A stretch of 64,000 bases of DNA from Mesorhizobium sp. INR15 (GCF_015500075.1 NZ_CP045496.1:2490001-2554000); one strand, 5' to 3'. Shown: positions 1 to 9,160, counted from the first letter of the stretch. Made by a program: numbers and translations. Notes: generated by a model from the sequence alone, not told the origin.

Positions 1-1533
1 AAGGTGATCGACTACGACGGTCGCCTGTTCCTTGCCAACACCGCCGAGCGCTACGACGTCATCGACCTCAGCCTTGCCGACAGCGTCGGCCTGTCCAACC
101 CGGGCGGCTTCGCGATTTCGGAAAAATACGCCTACACCAAGGAAGCGATGCTGAGCTACATGCACGCGCTGGCCGATGGCGGTGTGCTGTCGGTCACCTT
201 GTGGAACAAGGAAGAGCCGCCGAAGTCGGTGCTGAAGCTCTATTCGACCATTGCCGGGGCGGCAGAGGCGTTTGATCCGTCGGGCGCCGCCAACGACATC
301 TTCGCCGTGTCGAGCTATCTGTCGACGACGACGGTGCTGTTCAAGCGCGGCGGCTTCACCGAGGCCGAAATCAAGACGCTGCGCGACTACACCAGGTCGA
401 TGTCGTGGGAAGAGGTCTATTATCCCGGCATGCCGTATGACGGTTCGACGGCGCAAAAGATCCTCGACGATTATCGCGCCTCGATCTTCGGCAGCGGAGA
501 GGATGCGACGCTGACCCAGCCCGCCGCCGATGCGACGGCGCCAGCCGACCCAACCGCGCCGGCGAGCCCCGACTGCGACCCGACGGCGCCCGCCGATCCG
601 ACGCTGGATGTCTGCGCCAAAGCCGTTCCGGGGGCCGATGTGTTGCCGGCGACGGCGCTGCAGCGCATGACCTGGCATGCGTTGTTGACCGGCGGCTGGG
701 CGAAGCTTGCCGGCGACTATGTCTTCGACGCGCATCCGCTCAGCAACGACCAGCCGTATTTCGCCGCCTATGTGAAGGTCGCCGACCTGCCATTGACGCT
801 GGACAGGCTCGACCTGTTCCAGGACGACTGGGGCTATCTCCTGATCTGGGCAACGCTCGGCATCGCCTGCGTCACGGCGGCGTCGCTGGTGCTGCTGCCT
901 GTCATTTTCGGCTGGCGCATCGTGTTTTCCCGCTCGCGCGGCAAACTCGGCACCATCCTTTATTTCGCCTGTCTCGGCCTCGGCTACATCATGGTCGAGG
1001 TCGGGCTGATCAGCCGCTTCACAGTGGCGTTGGCCAACCCGACGGTGTCGGCCTCGGTGTTGATCTCGTCGATGCTGGTGTTCTCCGGACTTGGCAGCCT
1101 CTATGCCGAGCGCATCTTCGACCGCGCCAGAACGCTGCTGCCCGTCGTGCTGCTGGCGATCTGCCTGCTGCTGCTGGCCTACGGCTTCTATCTGTCGCCG
1201 GTGCTCGACTGGATTGGTGCCTATCCCTATTCGATGCGGTTGCTGCTGTGTTTCCTGCTGGTGTCGCCGCCGGCTTTCCTGATGGGGATGCCGATGGCCA
1301 CTGCCATGACCTGGCTGGCGCGGCTCGGCAAGGAACACCTGTTCGTCTGGGCCTGGGGCATCAATGGCTGTTTCTCGGTCATCGGTTCAGCGGCGGTGCC
1401 GATCGTCGCCACCAGCTTCGGCCTCAGTGCCGTGCTGCAATGGGCCGCCATCGCTTATCTCATCGCCATCCCGGCCTTCTTTGCCGTGCTGTTGCCGTCG
1501 AAAGCGCCGTCCATCCGGCTGGTCGCGGCCTGA
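1..1533 (+). CDS. Spermidine-synthase-like multi-pass membrane protein (5' partial)
   Basis: The reading frame is open to the first base of the window, so the true start lies upstream; the GTG at 4 is probably an internal Val codon. The first ~130 residues look like the second half of a Rossmann-type spermidine/spermine-synthase fold (YDVIDLSLAD, then a strand and helix pattern ending GGVLSVTLWN). Residues ~170-210 are a low-complexity Ala/Pro/Asp linker with repeated TAPADPT units. The C-terminal half holds about six hydrophobic helices. Such fusions of an aminopropyltransferase-like domain to membrane helices are common in bacteria, and most have no proven activity. The stop codon overlaps the start of the next gene (TGATG), suggesting translational coupling. 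The family call is fairly firm, the substrate is unknown. Confidence 0.75.
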   Translation, partial: KVIDYDGRLFLANTAERYDVIDLSLADSVGLSNPGGFAISEKYAYTKEAMLSYMHALADGGVLSVTLWNKEEPPKSVLKLYSTIAGAAEAFDPSGAANDIFAVSSYLSTTTVLFKRGGFTEAEIKTLRDYTRSMSWEEVYYPGMPYDGSTAQKILDDYRASIFGSGEDATLTQPAADATAPADPTAPASPDCDPTAPADPTLDVCAKAVPGADVLPATALQRMTWHALLTGGWAKLAGDYVFDAHPLSNDQPYFAAYVKVADLPLTLDRLDLFQDDWGYLLIWATLGIACVTAASLVLLPVIFGWRIVFSRSRGKLGTILYFACLGLGYIMVEVGLISRFTVALANPTVSASVLISSMLVFSGLGSLYAERIFDRARTLLPVVLLAICLLLLAYGFYLSPVLDWIGAYPYSMRLLLCFLLVSPPAFLMGMPMATAMTWLARLGKEHLFVWAWGINGCFSVIGSAAVPIVATSFGLSAVLQWAAIAYLIAIPAFFAVLLPSKAPSIRLVAA

Positions 1534-2465
1534 TGGTGGACCGGCGCGCCATCGTCGCCGGACTGCTGGCCACGACGGTCTTTCCGGTGGCAAGCCAGGG
1601 GGCGCGCTTGCGCAAGGCGATATCAACGATCGTGCCGTTCAAGACGTCACCCTTTCCCTATGAGGGAAAACTGCCGGATGGTTCCGGGCCATTTCTCGAC
1701 GTGAATGCAAACGGCCGGCGCGGCCACACTTCGCCGCGCGGCGGCATCTATTGGGAAGACGAGACCTATTCCGACCGCTCGACGCTGCTGGCGGTGCCCA
1801 AGGGATTCGATCCGGCCAAGCCGGCGGTCATCGTGGTGTTCTTCCACGGCAATGGCGCTACCCTGGCGCGCGATGTGGTCGGCCGGCAGCGGGTGTTTGC
1901 CCAGGTCGAAGCCTCCGGCCTCAACGCGGTGCTGGTGGCGCCGCAATTCGCCAGCAATGCGCAGGATTCCAGCGCCGGCAATTTCTGGACGCTGGGTGTT
2001 TTCGCGCGATTCATGGCGGAGGCGGCGCAAGGGCTGGGCAAACTGACCGGCGCCACGCCTGCGAAATTCGATGCCATGCCGATCGTGCTCGTCGCCTATA
2101 GCGGCGGCTACAACCCGACTGCCTCCGTGCTCAGGAATGGCGATGCCGGCGACCGCCTGCTAGGCGTCATTCTGCTCGACGCCGTTTTCGACGACAGCGA
2201 CATCTTCGCCAACTGGATCGCGCGGCACAAATCCAGCTTCTTCGTCAGCGCCTATGGCCAGGCCTCGGCATCCGGCAACGCTGAGATCCGGCAGTTGCTG
2301 GCTGGCCATGGCATTGATGCGAGTTCCGATCCACCGCGCCGTCTTGAAGCCGGCACGGTTTCCCTCATCGCATCCGATGCCGGCCACGACACGTTCGTCA
2401 CCCGCGCTTTCGTCAGCAACCCGCTGCAATGGCTGCTTGGCCGGCTGCACGGGTTTCCGCGTTAG
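1533..2465 (+). CDS. Exported alpha/beta-hydrolase-like protein
   Basis: 310 residues starting at the ATG at 1533, which overlaps the preceding stop by one base; longer in-frame starts would lie inside the upstream gene. The N-terminus (MVDRRAIVAGLLATTVFPVA) has a paired Arg followed by a hydrophobic stretch, so export by Sec or Tat is likely. Residues 101-108 (VVFFHGNG) resemble the oxyanion-hole strand of alpha/beta hydrolases, Ser190 sits in an AYSGG nucleophile-elbow-like motif, and a late SDAGHD could supply the catalytic His. The fold call rests on these motifs only. Coupling to the upstream membrane protein suggests a joint envelope role. Substrate is unknown. Confidence 0.7.
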   Translation: MVDRRAIVAGLLATTVFPVASQGARLRKAISTIVPFKTSPFPYEGKLPDGSGPFLDVNANGRRGHTSPRGGIYWEDETYSDRSTLLAVPKGFDPAKPAVIVVFFHGNGATLARDVVGRQRVFAQVEASGLNAVLVAPQFASNAQDSSAGNFWTLGVFARFMAEAAQGLGKLTGATPAKFDAMPIVLVAYSGGYNPTASVLRNGDAGDRLLGVILLDAVFDDSDIFANWIARHKSSFFVSAYGQASASGNAEIRQLLAGHGIDASSDPPRRLEAGTVSLIASDAGHDTFVTRAFVSNPLQWLLGRLHGFPR

Positions 2466-2475
2466 GTGTGCTGAT

Positions 2476-2601
2476 ATTCAGGTGATGCCGGCCTGCAAAT
2501 GTTGGCTTCCTGCGCTTCCGGTGCTCACGTACAAAAGTACGCTCCGCTCGTCGCAAGAGCGACCCCAGAAGCCATCATTTTCGACTCGGCCTGACCTGAA
2601 T
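2476..2601. repeat. Imperfect long inverted repeat, dispersed rhizobial type
   Basis: Between two convergent genes the sequence folds back on itself. The left arm begins ATTCAGGTGATGCCGGCCTG and runs to GGCTTC near 2508. The right arm, read in reverse complement from 2601, begins ATTCAGGTCAGGCCGAG and also ends ATGGCTTC. The centre carries a small GTAC-AAAA-GTAC hairpin. A half copy of the same arm lies at 46382-46416. It probably spreads as an intergenic element and may end transcription from both sides. Confidence 0.7.
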
Positions 2602-2635
2602 CTCAACCTTCAGGGCTTCAGTTCTGCAAGGCCGA

Positions 2636-3892
2636 TCAGTTGAACCACAGCGCGAAGGTCAGAAATCCGCCGCCGCCGAACTGGCGCTGGATCTGGTCGA
2701 AATCGTCTGATGTCAGGATCTTGCCGCTTTCGAGATAGGGCGCGATTCCAGGGCCTGTGATCGACAGCACAAGGTCGAAAGGCTTCGGCTCGTCGAAGAA
2801 GCGCTTCATGTTGATGCCCTTGCCGGTGATGCGGAAATGCGGCAGCAGAACGCGGCCCTCAAGAAGGTCCTCGGCCATGGTCAGAGCGGCGAGCCAGGCC
2901 TGCACCTGCTCCTCGCCGACTTCGAGGCCGGTGAGCGGGTTTTCGCCTTTTTGCTGCGGCCCCGGCAGCCACTCGCGGTCGTTGTCGGTCTCGGCGCGTA
3001 TCGCTTTCCAGTCCTCGCGCGACAGCCGGATCATTTCGAGCAGTTCGCGCCGCGCCGCCTTCCGGCGCTCCGGCTCTACCACCGGCCAGTTGACCAGATG
3101 CACCAGCGAGATGAAGTCGGCGAGACGCCATTCCGACGAGAGGATGCCGCCGCCCATGCCGCCATCCAGCGGCACGAGGATATCCTGCAACGGTAGCTTG
3201 GCGCGCGGGAACAGCATGTGGAACGAGCTGTCGAAGGTGTTCTTGAAATCATGCGCCAGCCAGAAATCGGCCTGCGCCATCAGGAACTCGGCATAGCCCT
3301 GCAGCCAGTAGCCGTCGGCGCGGTCGAAGCGGAAGGTGAGCGCGGGCGCGGCACCATCCGGCGCACCGCCGCCGCGCGACAGCGAGGCCATGATAGCGGC
3401 AATGCTTTCATCCGGTGCGATGGCGCCGTCCTCATTGAGGTCGATGCCGACATGGGTGAGATCGATGACCATGCCGATATCGGCATTGTCAGGCACCGAT
3501 CCCAGCGTCGCGGCTGATTTCTCCAGCCGGTCGCGGAAGGCCACCAGAATGGCGCGGAACTGTTCATAGGTCAGCGGTTCGGGATTGGGATTGTCCGGCA
3601 CCGGCAACCGCATCAGCGGCAGCATGAAGGAGCGCGGACTATCGAAGCCATGGCGGTGCAAGCCGCTAGCCAGCAATTCCAATGCGGTGAAGAATTCGCC
3701 GGCACCGGCGGCATAGGCCGAGGCCGGGTCGCCAGGCGCAGCGGCCTCCAGCGTCGACAGGGCCGTATTGCGCGCACTCACTGTCTTGGCTTCGAACAGG
3801 GCGGTTGCCGCTTCGGGCATGGCGGCATGGGCTGAAGACAGTGGCAGGATCAGGAAAAGCGCTGATGCCAGGAGGCTCGAAAGTCGGGTCAT
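2636..3892 (-). CDS. Secreted protein with a canonical EF-hand loop
   Basis: 418 residues, with a clear Sec signal peptide (hydrophobic residues 5-22, probable cleavage after AHA at 23). Residues 151-162 (DLNEDGAIAPDE) match the EF-hand calcium loop, with acidic or amide side chains at positions 1, 3, 5 and 12 and Gly at 6. The rest is mostly helical and was not recognised; it repeatedly mentions bulky aromatic motifs such as DGYWLQGYAEFLMAQADFW. A GGAGG ribosome site precedes the ATG at 3892. It starts 54 bases after the stop of the caspase gene on the same strand, so the two are probably one operon. Function unknown; calcium binding is an inference from the loop. Confidence 0.7.
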   Translation of the reverse strand: MTRLSSLLASALFLILPLSSAHAAMPEAATALFEAKTVSARNTALSTLEAAAPGDPASAYAAGAGEFFTALELLASGLHRHGFDSPRSFMLPLMRLPVPDNPNPEPLTYEQFRAILVAFRDRLEKSAATLGSVPDNADIGMVIDLTHVGIDLNEDGAIAPDESIAAIMASLSRGGGAPDGAAPALTFRFDRADGYWLQGYAEFLMAQADFWLAHDFKNTFDSSFHMLFPRAKLPLQDILVPLDGGMGGGILSSEWRLADFISLVHLVNWPVVEPERRKAARRELLEMIRLSREDWKAIRAETDNDREWLPGPQQKGENPLTGLEVGEEQVQAWLAALTMAEDLLEGRVLLPHFRITGKGINMKRFFDEPKPFDLVLSITGPGIAPYLESGKILTSDDFDQIQRQFGGGGFLTFALWFN

Positions 3893-3946
3893 CTTGGTCC
3901 TCCGGTTTTAGATTTCAATGATAGGCGCATTCGAAGCAACGCGCTG

Positions 3947-6550
3947 TCACTTCAATGCCGTCATCGCCTTGTCGATCTCGGCCATGCGGTCCCTGAAAAA
4001 CCCGTCATACCGCGGATAGCCGGCCTTCTGGTAAAAGGTCCAGGCCTGCTGCATGGCATCCTGTGCGTCGCGCAGGATGCCGGCGTCTGCCTTGTCGCGC
4101 CCAAGAATGAGCAGGGCTGCCCCGACGCCGCCCTGCAGGGACGCCCATTGCAGCGGCGCGGTCTGGCGCGTCCATTCCTTCAGCGCTTCGCGATAGGACG
4201 CAAGGCCAGCCTCGACAGTCGCCGCATTGCCCGTCCGCTCACCGGTGAGCACGAGGTTGCGCGCCAGGTTGTTATGCGCGGTCGCCCAGCTGAACGGCTC
4301 GCGTTCGCGCGTCCATTCTTCCAGCGCGTTGTGATAGGCATCCGCCGCCCGCTCGAGCGTCGCCGTGCCGGTTTCGCGCTGGCCGAGCGAGGACAAGGCG
4401 TTGCCAAGGTTGCTCTGTTCCGTTGCCCAGAGCAGCGGCACGCGTTCGCGCGTGTTCTCGGTGAGCGCCGCATTATAGGCGTCGACGGCACGTTGCAGCA
4501 TCTCGCTGCCGTCAAGCCTGTCGCCGATGGCCCACAGCGCGCTACCCAGCGCGTCCTGCGTCGCGGCCCAGGAGAGAGGATCAAGATCGCGCGTCAGCGT
4601 CGTCAGCGCATCCTGATAGGCATCGACGGCTTCTCGCAGCTGGTCAGGATTGTTGCCACGCAAGCCGATCCAGGCGATGGCGTCGGCTTCTCCCTTGCGC
4701 GCCAAGGCCCATTTGAGTGGTTGGTCCTGCCGCGTAATCGCCTGTCGGGCCGCGGCGAAGGCAAGTGCCGCCTGCTGGTATTGTTCCGGTCCGCTCTTGC
4801 GGGTGCCAAGCAGTACAAGCGCGGTGCCGAGATTCGATTGAGCCTCCGTCCACAGCGAAGGATCGGTCTGCCGGATGCCGCTGGAGACGATGCTGGAGAA
4901 AATGGCCACGGCCTGCTCCAGTGACGCCGAGCCGCTCTGGCGTGTTCCATACATATACAGCGCCAGGCCGTAGTCGTTCTGGGTCATGACCATTTGCGGC
5001 GTCATCCGGTCCTGCGGAAGCAGCTTGGCGGCTTCGCCAAATGTGCGCATCGCGGCTTGCAGTGCCTTGTTGTCACCGCGAAACGTGCCGAAAGCGCGGA
5101 TGGCATTGGCTTGCGCCAACTTGTAGTGCCAGGCGAGGCCCGTATCGTATCGCCTGACCTGTTCGAACGCCTTGCCGTAGTCGTCGGCGGCCTTCATCTG
5201 CTGGAAGGCAAGAAAATAGGTGTCGCCGCTGCGGCTGTAGACCTCGGCGAATTCAATCCGTCTCGCCTTGATGTCGGCTTCCGCCTTGTCGACCGTCTTT
5301 GAGAGTTGCGCGACGCGCATCTTCGCCTGTTGCTGGAATTTGATCGCCGTCGTCACCGCACCATCGGCGAGTGCCTTTTCGGCGAGGTTCGACAAGCGCA
5401 CGATGTCCACGTCGGTGCTCGTCAGCGCTTGCCGCTCGGCAATGATGGCCTTGAGATGTTCGGTCTGGCCGCGCAGCAGCCGGTCCAGTTCGCGAGGATC
5501 GCCAGGCACGTCCTTGCCCAAGGCTCCAAGCAGCCCATACAGCGTGCCGAGCGGCACGGCGCCGGAGTTGGCTGCGGCCTCGACGATCCGGCGCGTGTCG
5601 GCGGGGGTGGTGGCAATGGTCAGCAGGAGCTTGCGATGCTCGCCGCGTATCTCCGCATCGTCACCAGTCGCCTGTTCCGGTGTCAGGCCGAAGTAGAGCA
5701 GACGGCGCAGGCTGGCATTGGTCCAAGGGCGCTGGCGGCCGCCGGTCTGCACGTAGACTTCCTCCGCAACCATCGTCATCACGTCGCCGAAGGCAAAGCC
5801 TCCGGCCGCGAGGTGCTTCAGCAGGGCCGCGGCATAGGGGCTGTTGCCGCCGGCGTCGCCGTCGAGCGCGGCATGACCGGGTTCGGCGGCGAACCCGATC
5901 ACTTCTCCCAGGCTCTGCGGCGCATCGGGTGTATCGGCAAGCGGGACGGCACCTCGTGTCACGCCGAGCCCGGCGGCGGCAACGGGCGCCGGACCGGACG
6001 CGGTAGTGATGCTCGCGCCTGCTGGAAACGGATTGGTGCGGCAGGCATCAAGCAGCACGATGGCGACCGGAACCTTGGCCTTTAGTTCGGCCAACAGGCC
6101 TGATAGCGCGACGAGGTTCTTGCCGGCATCGGCAAGCGACGATGGAGCGGCGCTGACCGGCACCAGGTAGTTCTCGCCACCGGCCTCGATGCCGTGGCCC
6201 GAATAATAGAGCAGCGCCACGTCGGCGCCGGCGGCATCCTCGGCGAAGCGCTGCAAGCTGCGGTCGAGCTTGGCCTTGTCGCCATCGGTGACCGAGGTGA
6301 CATCAAAGCCAAGCTCGCCGAGCAAACGGTCGACGGCGCGGGCGTCATTGGCCGGGTTGGGCAGGGCGGTGAGGTGTTCGTAGCGGGATTCCCCGATGAC
6401 CAGCGCCACGCCACGCATCGGCCTGGCATCCTCAGCCCAAGCTGACGATGCATGGAAAAACACGGCAAGGCACAGCGCCAGCAAAAAAGCCGCGTCCGTG
6501 GTGCCGCGATGCCGGTCCGCCATCCCCATCTTCGCGCCCGAAAGATTCAA
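3947..6550 (-). CDS. Caspase-family (C14) protease with TPR-like repeats, exported
   Basis: 867 residues. The N-terminus has a hydrophobic stretch at 20-38 ending SAWA, probably a signal peptide. Residues 46-230 are a caspase/metacaspase p20-like domain: the strand GVALVIGESRYEHL, catalytic His119 in YYSGHG and catalytic Cys170 in LLDACR are all present, so proteolysis is likely intact. Residues ~280-500 look helical. From ~500 to 830 there are about six repeats of ~50 residues (NLGxALxxLGxR...AxxAYxxALxEWTRERxPxxWA), a TPR-like solenoid that usually binds a partner. It starts divergently from the CapA-like gene and is followed by the EF-hand protein. Bacterial caspase-TPR proteins are associated with signalling, cell death or defence; this one looks periplasmic, which argues against a cytosolic suicide role. 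Confidence 0.88.
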   Translation of the reverse strand: MNLSGAKMGMADRHRGTTDAAFLLALCLAVFFHASSAWAEDARPMRGVALVIGESRYEHLTALPNPANDARAVDRLLGELGFDVTSVTDGDKAKLDRSLQRFAEDAAGADVALLYYSGHGIEAGGENYLVPVSAAPSSLADAGKNLVALSGLLAELKAKVPVAIVLLDACRTNPFPAGASITTASGPAPVAAAGLGVTRGAVPLADTPDAPQSLGEVIGFAAEPGHAALDGDAGGNSPYAAALLKHLAAGGFAFGDVMTMVAEEVYVQTGGRQRPWTNASLRRLLYFGLTPEQATGDDAEIRGEHRKLLLTIATTPADTRRIVEAAANSGAVPLGTLYGLLGALGKDVPGDPRELDRLLRGQTEHLKAIIAERQALTSTDVDIVRLSNLAEKALADGAVTTAIKFQQQAKMRVAQLSKTVDKAEADIKARRIEFAEVYSRSGDTYFLAFQQMKAADDYGKAFEQVRRYDTGLAWHYKLAQANAIRAFGTFRGDNKALQAAMRTFGEAAKLLPQDRMTPQMVMTQNDYGLALYMYGTRQSGSASLEQAVAIFSSIVSSGIRQTDPSLWTEAQSNLGTALVLLGTRKSGPEQYQQAALAFAAARQAITRQDQPLKWALARKGEADAIAWIGLRGNNPDQLREAVDAYQDALTTLTRDLDPLSWAATQDALGSALWAIGDRLDGSEMLQRAVDAYNAALTENTRERVPLLWATEQSNLGNALSSLGQRETGTATLERAADAYHNALEEWTREREPFSWATAHNNLARNLVLTGERTGNAATVEAGLASYREALKEWTRQTAPLQWASLQGGVGAALLILGRDKADAGILRDAQDAMQQAWTFYQKAGYPRYDGFFRDRMAEIDKAMTALK

Positions 6551-6728
6551 AGACCCAGGCCATGCTAATGCGCCGACCGTGGCGGCTCAATGGCACAGTC
6601 GCGGCGGCGCGGTGAATGTCTGGTGGCAAATGATTGGGCGAGCACGTTTCAAACCCCCTGATTGTTGGCGGACATGCTTCAACCGGCCCGACGGACGGTC
6701 TACATAGGGCAAACAATCTGGGCATCGC

Positions 6729-7766
6729 GTGTCGAACTATCCGCTCTCCTACAAACTGTCATGGCTGCCGCGGTTCCTGAAGCCGTCGGTCCTGGGCGAT
6801 GCCAGTGGTTTCGCGCCAATGGCCGGGAGGGTGATGGAACCGCAGCCAGGCCAGACGGTAAGGCTTGCCTTCATCGGCGATATCTCGGCGGTGGCCAATC
6901 GCCGCGCGCCGGCGTGCGATCCGGCGATCGCGGTACTGCTTGGGGCCGCCGATCTGGTGATTGGCAATTGCGAAAGCCCGATCGTGGAAAAACCAAGCGC
7001 GGTGCTGGGAACCAAGCTCGGCACGCATCACGCGATGACGGAGCGTTTTCTCGGCGACGCACTGGCAGCGGTCGGCATCGCACCGGAAAAACTGGTGCTG
7101 TCGCTGGCCAACAATCATGTGCTTGATCAAGGCTTCGCTGGCTTTGAGGCAACGGTCGCGGCGCTGCAACGGCTTGGGATCCGCACCATCGGCACTACAG
7201 GGAATGGCCCGGTAGAGCATGTCGCCGTCGGGCCGCTGATGCTTGGCCTGGCCGCCTTCACGCTTTGGCGCAATGCCGACGAAGCTGTGTTCGCCACGCG
7301 TGTGTCGATGGAGAGCGACCCGGCGCGATGGCCGCGGGATGCCGCCAGCGGCGTCGATCTTCTCTGTGCCGTGCCGCATTGGGATTGGGAGTTCAGGCAT
7401 TTTCCGCGTGCCGAGACCCGAGCACTGGCCAGGCGGCTGGCCGGACATGGCGTTGGGTTGATCGCCGGGCACCACGCGCATGTCGTACAGCCCGTGGAAA
7501 GGATCGGCGAGGCGCTTGTTGCCTATGGCCTTGGCGATTTCCTAGGCACCGCATTTGCGCGGCAACCATGGCCCGGCCGCATCGGCGCCATCCTGACGGT
7601 CGAGGTCAGCGCGGACGCCGGGACGCGCGGGAAAGTCGCATCCTACCGGATGCATCCTTTCATGCGCCTGCGCACCGGTGATCACGAGCGTCTGGTGCCG
7701 GTGGAAGGGCTGGAGGGGGCGATGAGGCCGAGGGTTCTGAAGCGGCTGACAGCGATTTTTGGCTGA
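6729..7766 (+). CDS. CapA-family metallophosphoesterase-like protein
   Basis: 345 residues. The core matches the poly-gamma-glutamate CapA (PGA_cap) family: LAFIGDIS metal-binding strand near residue 48, LVIGNCESPI, LSLANNHVLDQG, HWDWEF and the late GHHAHVVQPVE. No signal peptide is evident, and the first ~40 residues are basic and aromatic. The family has a calcineurin-like phosphoesterase fold; in Bacillus CapA takes part in poly-gamma-glutamate capsule export, but isolated proteobacterial copies like this one lack the capB and capC partners, so that role should not be assumed. The gene is divergent from the caspase operon. Confidence 0.82.
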   Translation: MSNYPLSYKLSWLPRFLKPSVLGDASGFAPMAGRVMEPQPGQTVRLAFIGDISAVANRRAPACDPAIAVLLGAADLVIGNCESPIVEKPSAVLGTKLGTHHAMTERFLGDALAAVGIAPEKLVLSLANNHVLDQGFAGFEATVAALQRLGIRTIGTTGNGPVEHVAVGPLMLGLAAFTLWRNADEAVFATRVSMESDPARWPRDAASGVDLLCAVPHWDWEFRHFPRAETRALARRLAGHGVGLIAGHHAHVVQPVERIGEALVAYGLGDFLGTAFARQPWPGRIGAILTVEVSADAGTRGKVASYRMHPFMRLRTGDHERLVPVEGLEGAMRPRVLKRLTAIFG

Positions 7767-7851
7767 GCCCACAAGGGGAGAAGGGGTAGCCCCGGCTGGC
7801 GGCTCTGACAAAAGCGGCTATCATGCGGCAACACTGGCGGTGGGGTGGCCG

Positions 7852-8814
7852 ATGGAAAATTTCATGCCGAGCGAGGCCGACGTCGCCAAGATCCGAAAGG
7901 ACCTCGACGCCTATGAAGCCGCAAGGGCCTCTGCCGTCTGGCAAGTGCGCTGGCGCGTGCCGCTGTTCGTCGGACTGGTGCTGGTAATCGTCGCGCTCAT
8001 CGCCTGGCTGTTCAACAAGGTGGCCGATCCCAACGAACAGTGGTTCTCGACGCCACATGTGTTTCTCTATGTCATCGGCTTCGTCGCGGCGATCCTGCTT
8101 TACTTCAGGGCAATCAGGCCGGCGACGCGGCTTCAGCAGTCGTTCCGCGAAACGCTGGTGCCGATCATCTTCGGCTTCATTGGCGACATGCGCTACCAGC
8201 ACGACGTGACGCCGCATTCCTTCGACCGGTTGCCGCGCGAGACAGTTGGCGGCTTCACCATGAGCCGCTTCGACGACATCATATCCGGGCGCTATGAAGG
8301 GTTCCCGTTCGAACTCTACGAAGCCGATCTGTGGGACGGGGGCGCGACCAAGAACAAGGCGACGACGTTCAAGGGCGTGGTCGTTGCCTTCGAGACGATC
8401 GAGCCATTCCCCGGGATACTGGTGGCGGCGCGGCGGGCCGATGGGATCGTCGGCTTCTTCCGCGGCATGTTCGCAGCCAAGATGCAGGAAATGTCCTCCG
8501 GCGTTCCTGAGCTCGATGCCATCTACGAGTTCCGCTCCGACAATATCGAGGCCGCGCGGCCATTGGTGACCGGCCGGCTGGCGCAGGCACTGAAATGGCT
8601 GGGCGAAACCTGGCCGGACGATCCGGCGCGTATCGCGCTCAACGGCAGCGACGGCTTTCTGCTGCTGCCCGAAACCCGGAATCTTTTCGAACTGCCTGCC
8701 ATCTCGGTGCCGCTCGACTACAAGACCCATGTCGCGCCGATGATCGCCGACATGGGCGCGATCCTGGCGACGGCGGCTCTGGTGCGCAAGATCGGCGCGA
8801 AGGACGAGGCCTGA
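7852..8814 (+). CDS. DUF3137 membrane protein
   Basis: 320 residues from the ATG at 7852. An upstream in-frame start at 7759 would overlap the previous gene and translate a fragment of the palindromic repeat CCCACAAGGGGAGAAGG at 7768-7784, so the later start is preferred. Two transmembrane helices lie at ~35-55 and ~70-88 (VPLFVGLVLVIVALIAWLF and a VFLYVIGFVAAILLYF stretch). The rest is a soluble domain with the DUF3137 pattern (FGFIGDMRYQHDV, SRFDDIISGRYEG, FELYEADLW). The function of DUF3137 is unknown. It lies 85 bases after the CapA-like gene and may share its transcript. Confidence 0.75.
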   Translation: MENFMPSEADVAKIRKDLDAYEAARASAVWQVRWRVPLFVGLVLVIVALIAWLFNKVADPNEQWFSTPHVFLYVIGFVAAILLYFRAIRPATRLQQSFRETLVPIIFGFIGDMRYQHDVTPHSFDRLPRETVGGFTMSRFDDIISGRYEGFPFELYEADLWDGGATKNKATTFKGVVVAFETIEPFPGILVAARRADGIVGFFRGMFAAKMQEMSSGVPELDAIYEFRSDNIEAARPLVTGRLAQALKWLGETWPDDPARIALNGSDGFLLLPETRNLFELPAISVPLDYKTHVAPMIADMGAILATAALVRKIGAKDEA

Positions 8815-9160
8815 CCCAGGGCAGGGGGCATGAAACAAAATGTGTCCGCCGGGATTTTCGCGAGCCGTTTCGTGATGCCACCGGCCGGCAAATACGGCGG
8901 ACTTGAGATGGTCACAAGCCGGCCGTAGCGGCCCGCTAACCGACTCATTTGTTGGGTAAAGCACTGTCACATCCGGATGGCCTAACGACCGATGCTGCGT
9001 GAGCCGATGACAATGTGTCGGAATTAAGCCACTGATTATGTTTGCTAAAAGTCACTCAACGTGATTTGCGAACGGCCTGCCTTCCGTTCCAGTTTCAGGC
9101 CGTCGGCGGTTGTCGCTCAGACAGCGGCGACCCCGGCGAACCGAAACGGAGTACCTACCG
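8815..9160. other. Gene-poor interval with one possible micro-ORF
   Basis: 346 bases between the DUF3137 and DUF1344 genes. Apart from a 32-codon ORF at 8830-8928 (listed separately) nothing coding is supported. The part from ~8990 to 9060 is less GC-rich and probably holds the promoter of the DUF1344 gene; no clear -35/-10 pair was picked out. Confidence 0.5.
8830..8928 (+). CDS. Possible 32-residue micro-ORF
   Basis: An ATG at 8830 follows a GCAGGGGGC ribosome-site-like run by a few bases and opens a 32-codon frame ending in TAG at 8926. The peptide (start MKQNVSAGIFASRFVMPPAG) has no recognised motif or membrane helix. The good Shine-Dalgarno sequence is the only support. It could equally be chance. 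Confidence 0.25.
   Translation: MKQNVSAGIFASRFVMPPAGKYGGLEMVTSRP

Noticed and set aside
7660..8970. 436-codon minus-strand frame across the DUF3137 gene
   Set aside because: It is rich in His, Arg, Asp and Gly without a fold pattern and lies opposite a gene with membrane helices and a recognised domain. Shadow frame of GC-rich DNA.
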